A stretch of 17,578 nucleotides of DNA, taken from NCBI GenBank assembly GCA_036478895.1, contig JAZGEV010000062.1, positions 1 through 17,578 on the forward strand, written 5' to 3'. Position numbers and translations under genes: made by a program. Origin of the DNA: S010-17 sp036478895. Lineage in GTDB: Bacteria; Bacteroidota; Bacteroidia; Flavobacteriales; Flavobacteriaceae. Positions 16,071 through 17,578 of this stretch are shown here, piece after piece. How positions within the stretch are numbered: position 1 is the stretch's first letter; the number at the start of each line of letters is the position of its first letter. Under the pieces are notes generated by a model that ran no database searches, was not told the DNA's origin, and saw nothing but the letters and a program-made list of their open reading frames with translations.

Positions 16071-16387
16071 TTTAATAAAAGAAGAAATGGCAATGTCCTT
16101 AAGAAGACCGCCAATAGTTTTGAAACGTTATAGATTCGTTGTAATAGATAACTAAGTGACAGCTATTAAGATTTGTTTTACAACTGATTTTGAGTTAGTT
16201 ATTTTTGCATTTCAAATTGCCTATCTAGGTTAATAAAGTTGTAATGGAATGCTAGAAGAGATAACTGTTTTAACAATGAATAAGCCTAAAATGGTTGTTG
16301 GTTACAGGGAAAACTCATACTTTAATAATGAAATGTTTCCTTATAAGAAAATTCGTTTGTTTTAAATAATGTGCTTTTAAAGTCAAA

Positions 16388-16477
16388 TGTCATTCCTGAG
16401 TAAGCAGGAATCCAATTAAATAATGTATGGATTCTTGCGTTCGCTTTGCCTTTGACTTAGTTACAATAGGAATGATA
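16388..16477. repeat. REP-like palindromic element with a 23-bp interruption
   Basis: The left arm (16388-16414) reads TGTCATTCCT, then AGTAA-type spacer sequence, then GCAGGAATCCA. The right arm mirrors it as TGGATTCTTGC (16428-16438), GTTCGC (16439-16444) and AGGAATGATA (16468-16477). Each half pairs with the other with one mismatch in the outer and one in the inner segment. Inside the left arm, ATTCCTG and CAGGAAT form a small hairpin. The 23 bp at 16445-16467 have no partner in the left arm. Elements built on ATTCCTG/CAGGAAT hairpins are common dispersed repeats in bacterial genomes. Confidence 0.65.
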
Positions 16478-16580
16478 ATTAAAATTAAAAATACGAGTTT
16501 GCTCTGGTGTTAGTTGTAAGTTATTTTAATAAACATTTTACTAATATTATAATAAAGAAAACGCGATTCTTTTACCCATA

Positions 16581-16613
16581 AAAAAAAGCAGAGAATATAA
16601 TTCTCTGCTTTTT
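16581..16613 (-). terminator. Terminator of the right-edge minus-strand gene (possibly bidirectional)
   Basis: AAAAAGCAGAGAA (16583-16595) pairs perfectly with TTCTCTGCTTTTT (16601-16613) around a 5-nt loop. On the minus strand it lies 34 nt past the stop codon and ends in a seven-T run. The flanking runs of A and T mean it could also stop plus-strand transcripts. Confidence 0.9.
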
Positions 16614-16646
16614 ATAAAATAATAAACGTTTGTCTATCTTAATTAT

Positions 16647-17578
16647 CTAATGTGCAAATCTCTCAATCGTTTTTAAGATAAAGCGTAAAGAATTTCCATC
16701 TTTACCGCTTGTTTTAATGATTTGATCAGTATAAAATTTACCTTTCTTCACTTTTGATGCTGTTGTTATAACTTCACCAACATTGTTTTGCATATACTTT
16801 AAAAGTTCAGCTTGTTTTGGGCCAATTAAATTAGTTGGCATTTTACTTAGTAATTTTTTTACATCAGCATAACCAACTACAATGTTCTTTTTCAATAATT
16901 TTTTATGTTTCCCAATATTTGATTTAAAACTATTGCTACTTATGCTATTAATTTGGTTTTCAGAATTTGTTAAAAACACAATATTATCTTTTATAGTATA
17001 AAACATATCAAATGGCGCTTTAGTCATTTGTTTGTTTAGTTTAAAAATTTGACCATTGGCTTCAGATAAACGGTGTTTCAAACTCAATTTCATTAATTTG
17101 GTGATTAATGATCTGTTTTCAGAACCTAACATTACAGTAAAGTCGGGCATTAATTCTTTTTTTGTTTTTGTAACTTCTTCTCTATTATAATCATCATCAT
17201 AAGTATAACTAGTATAAGTGATTTCACGTTCTGCTACGTCATTTAATACAAACATAATGTCTCCAGTAATTAATTCACCTATTGCTTTTTCATCAAAAAG
17301 AACTTCCATTAATTCTAAACCAATAGCAGTTTCTTCTTTAAACTGAGGCAACATATTGCCATATATATTCGTCATAAGTTTAGGATATTCTCTTAGCATA
17401 TTTTCTGTATTCATAGACATACTAAAGTACGCCAATGTGTTGTTGGTATCTATGTATTTCAAGAAATTTTTATCTAATTTTGAATTGTAAATTGCTTTAT
17501 AGGTATCTAAAAATTTATCAGAAATTTTAATATTTGTAGATAGTTTAATGTCATCGTCATTAAAAAATAAATATGAAT
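16647..17578 (-). CDS. Protein of unknown function, C-terminal part (5' end beyond right edge)
   Basis: The minus-strand frame is open from the window edge to the TAG at 16647-16649, giving 310 codons. A TTG at 17460-17462 could be read as a start, but the frame continues upstream without a stop through about 39 more codons (including SYLFFNDDDIKLS near the edge), so the gene is cut by the window. The visible part is a mixed alpha/beta sequence with a run of acidic and Tyr residues (TYTSYTYDDDYN) and no catalytic motif I recognise. Its pattern recalls large exported Bacteroidota proteins of the DUF4836 type, but that is a guess. No signal peptide can be judged because the N-terminus is missing. 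A strong terminator follows. Confidence 0.85.
   Translation of the reverse strand, partial: SYLFFNDDDIKLSTNIKISDKFLDTYKAIYNSKLDKNFLKYIDTNNTLAYFSMSMNTENMLREYPKLMTNIYGNMLPQFKEETAIGLELMEVLFDEKAIGELITGDIMFVLNDVAEREITYTSYTYDDDYNREEVTKTKKELMPDFTVMLGSENRSLITKLMKLSLKHRLSEANGQIFKLNKQMTKAPFDMFYTIKDNIVFLTNSENQINSISSNSFKSNIGKHKKLLKKNIVVGYADVKKLLSKMPTNLIGPKQAELLKYMQNNVGEVITTASKVKKGKFYTDQIIKTSGKDGNSLRFILKTIERFAH

Larger units (their letters stand above)
16033..16582. other. Gene-poor intergenic region with repeats between two terminators
   Basis: This 550-bp stretch lies between the dnaK terminator and the terminator of the right-edge gene. Both strands are broken by frequent stops. The largest plus-strand piece I noted is a 29-codon frame at 16276-16365 with no recognisable product, and there is a 22-codon frame at 16087. 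It contains an inverted repeat (16036-16070) and a REP-like palindromic element (16388-16477). I see no tRNA, transposase or obvious structured RNA. Confidence 0.6.

Noticed and set aside
16087..16155. 22-codon frame with a purine-rich upstream run
   Set aside because: Too short, with no homology that I can recognise and no terminator or promoter of its own.
16033..16582. CRISPR array or tRNA in the large intergenic region
   Set aside because: There are no regularly spaced direct repeats and no cloverleaf or TTCGA-type T-arm.
16647..17462. A complete 271-residue gene starting at TTG 17460-17462
   Set aside because: The frame stays open upstream to the window edge, so this is an internal codon of a truncated gene.

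Overview
The window looks like chromosomal DNA of a marine-type Flavobacteriaceae species (phylum Bacteroidota). The signs are AT-rich DNA, TAnnTTTG promoter -7 elements, weak or absent Shine-Dalgarno sequences, a type IX secretion (T9SS) C-terminal sorting domain, and protein families typical of this group such as DUF3810 and the bipartite secreted amidohydrolase. The genus cannot be fixed from the sequence alone.

Layout. Positions 1-3204 (minus strand) hold a 993-residue secreted double amidohydrolase, followed downstream by the beginning of an unrecognised secreted protein cut by the left edge. At 3272-3859 (plus) is a small barrel-like exported protein. It converges with a membrane HExxH protein of the DUF3810 family (3951-5015, minus). 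That gene diverges from the replicative helicase dnaB (5142-6659, plus). Then on the plus strand come a secreted protein often labelled asparagine synthetase B (6722-7981), a helical HEAT-like protein (7991-8563), purB (8605-9948), a T9SS cargo protein with an internal duplication (10038-12317, with a clear terminator), a DEAD-box RNA helicase with DEVD in motif II (12510-13865) and dnaK (14055-15962, with a clear terminator). Positions 16033-16582 carry no convincing gene but hold an inverted repeat and an interrupted REP-like palindromic element. The right end (16647-17578, minus) is the C-terminal part of an unrecognised protein that enters from beyond the window.

How the genes relate. This is mainly a housekeeping region: replication (dnaB), purine synthesis (purB), RNA remodelling (DEAD-box helicase) and protein folding (dnaK), interspersed with envelope and secreted proteins. 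I see no phage, CRISPR, restriction, toxin-antitoxin or secondary-metabolite system. The genes seem to be mostly single units or short pairs with their own promoters, not one operon.

The best leads are modest. (1) The divergent dnaB and DUF3810 promoters both place the -7 element exactly 4 nt before the ATG, which predicts leaderless mRNAs. (2) The N-terminal amidohydrolase half appears to have lost its metal ligands. (3) The so-called asparagine synthetase B lacks that enzyme's motifs and has a possible Cys/His glutamine-amidotransferase-like site. (4) DnaB ends in an SSB-like acidic tip. (5) A 23-bp insertion interrupts the REP-like element. (6) dnaK lacks the usual promoter and has a sigma-54-like element and TGNCA repeats instead.
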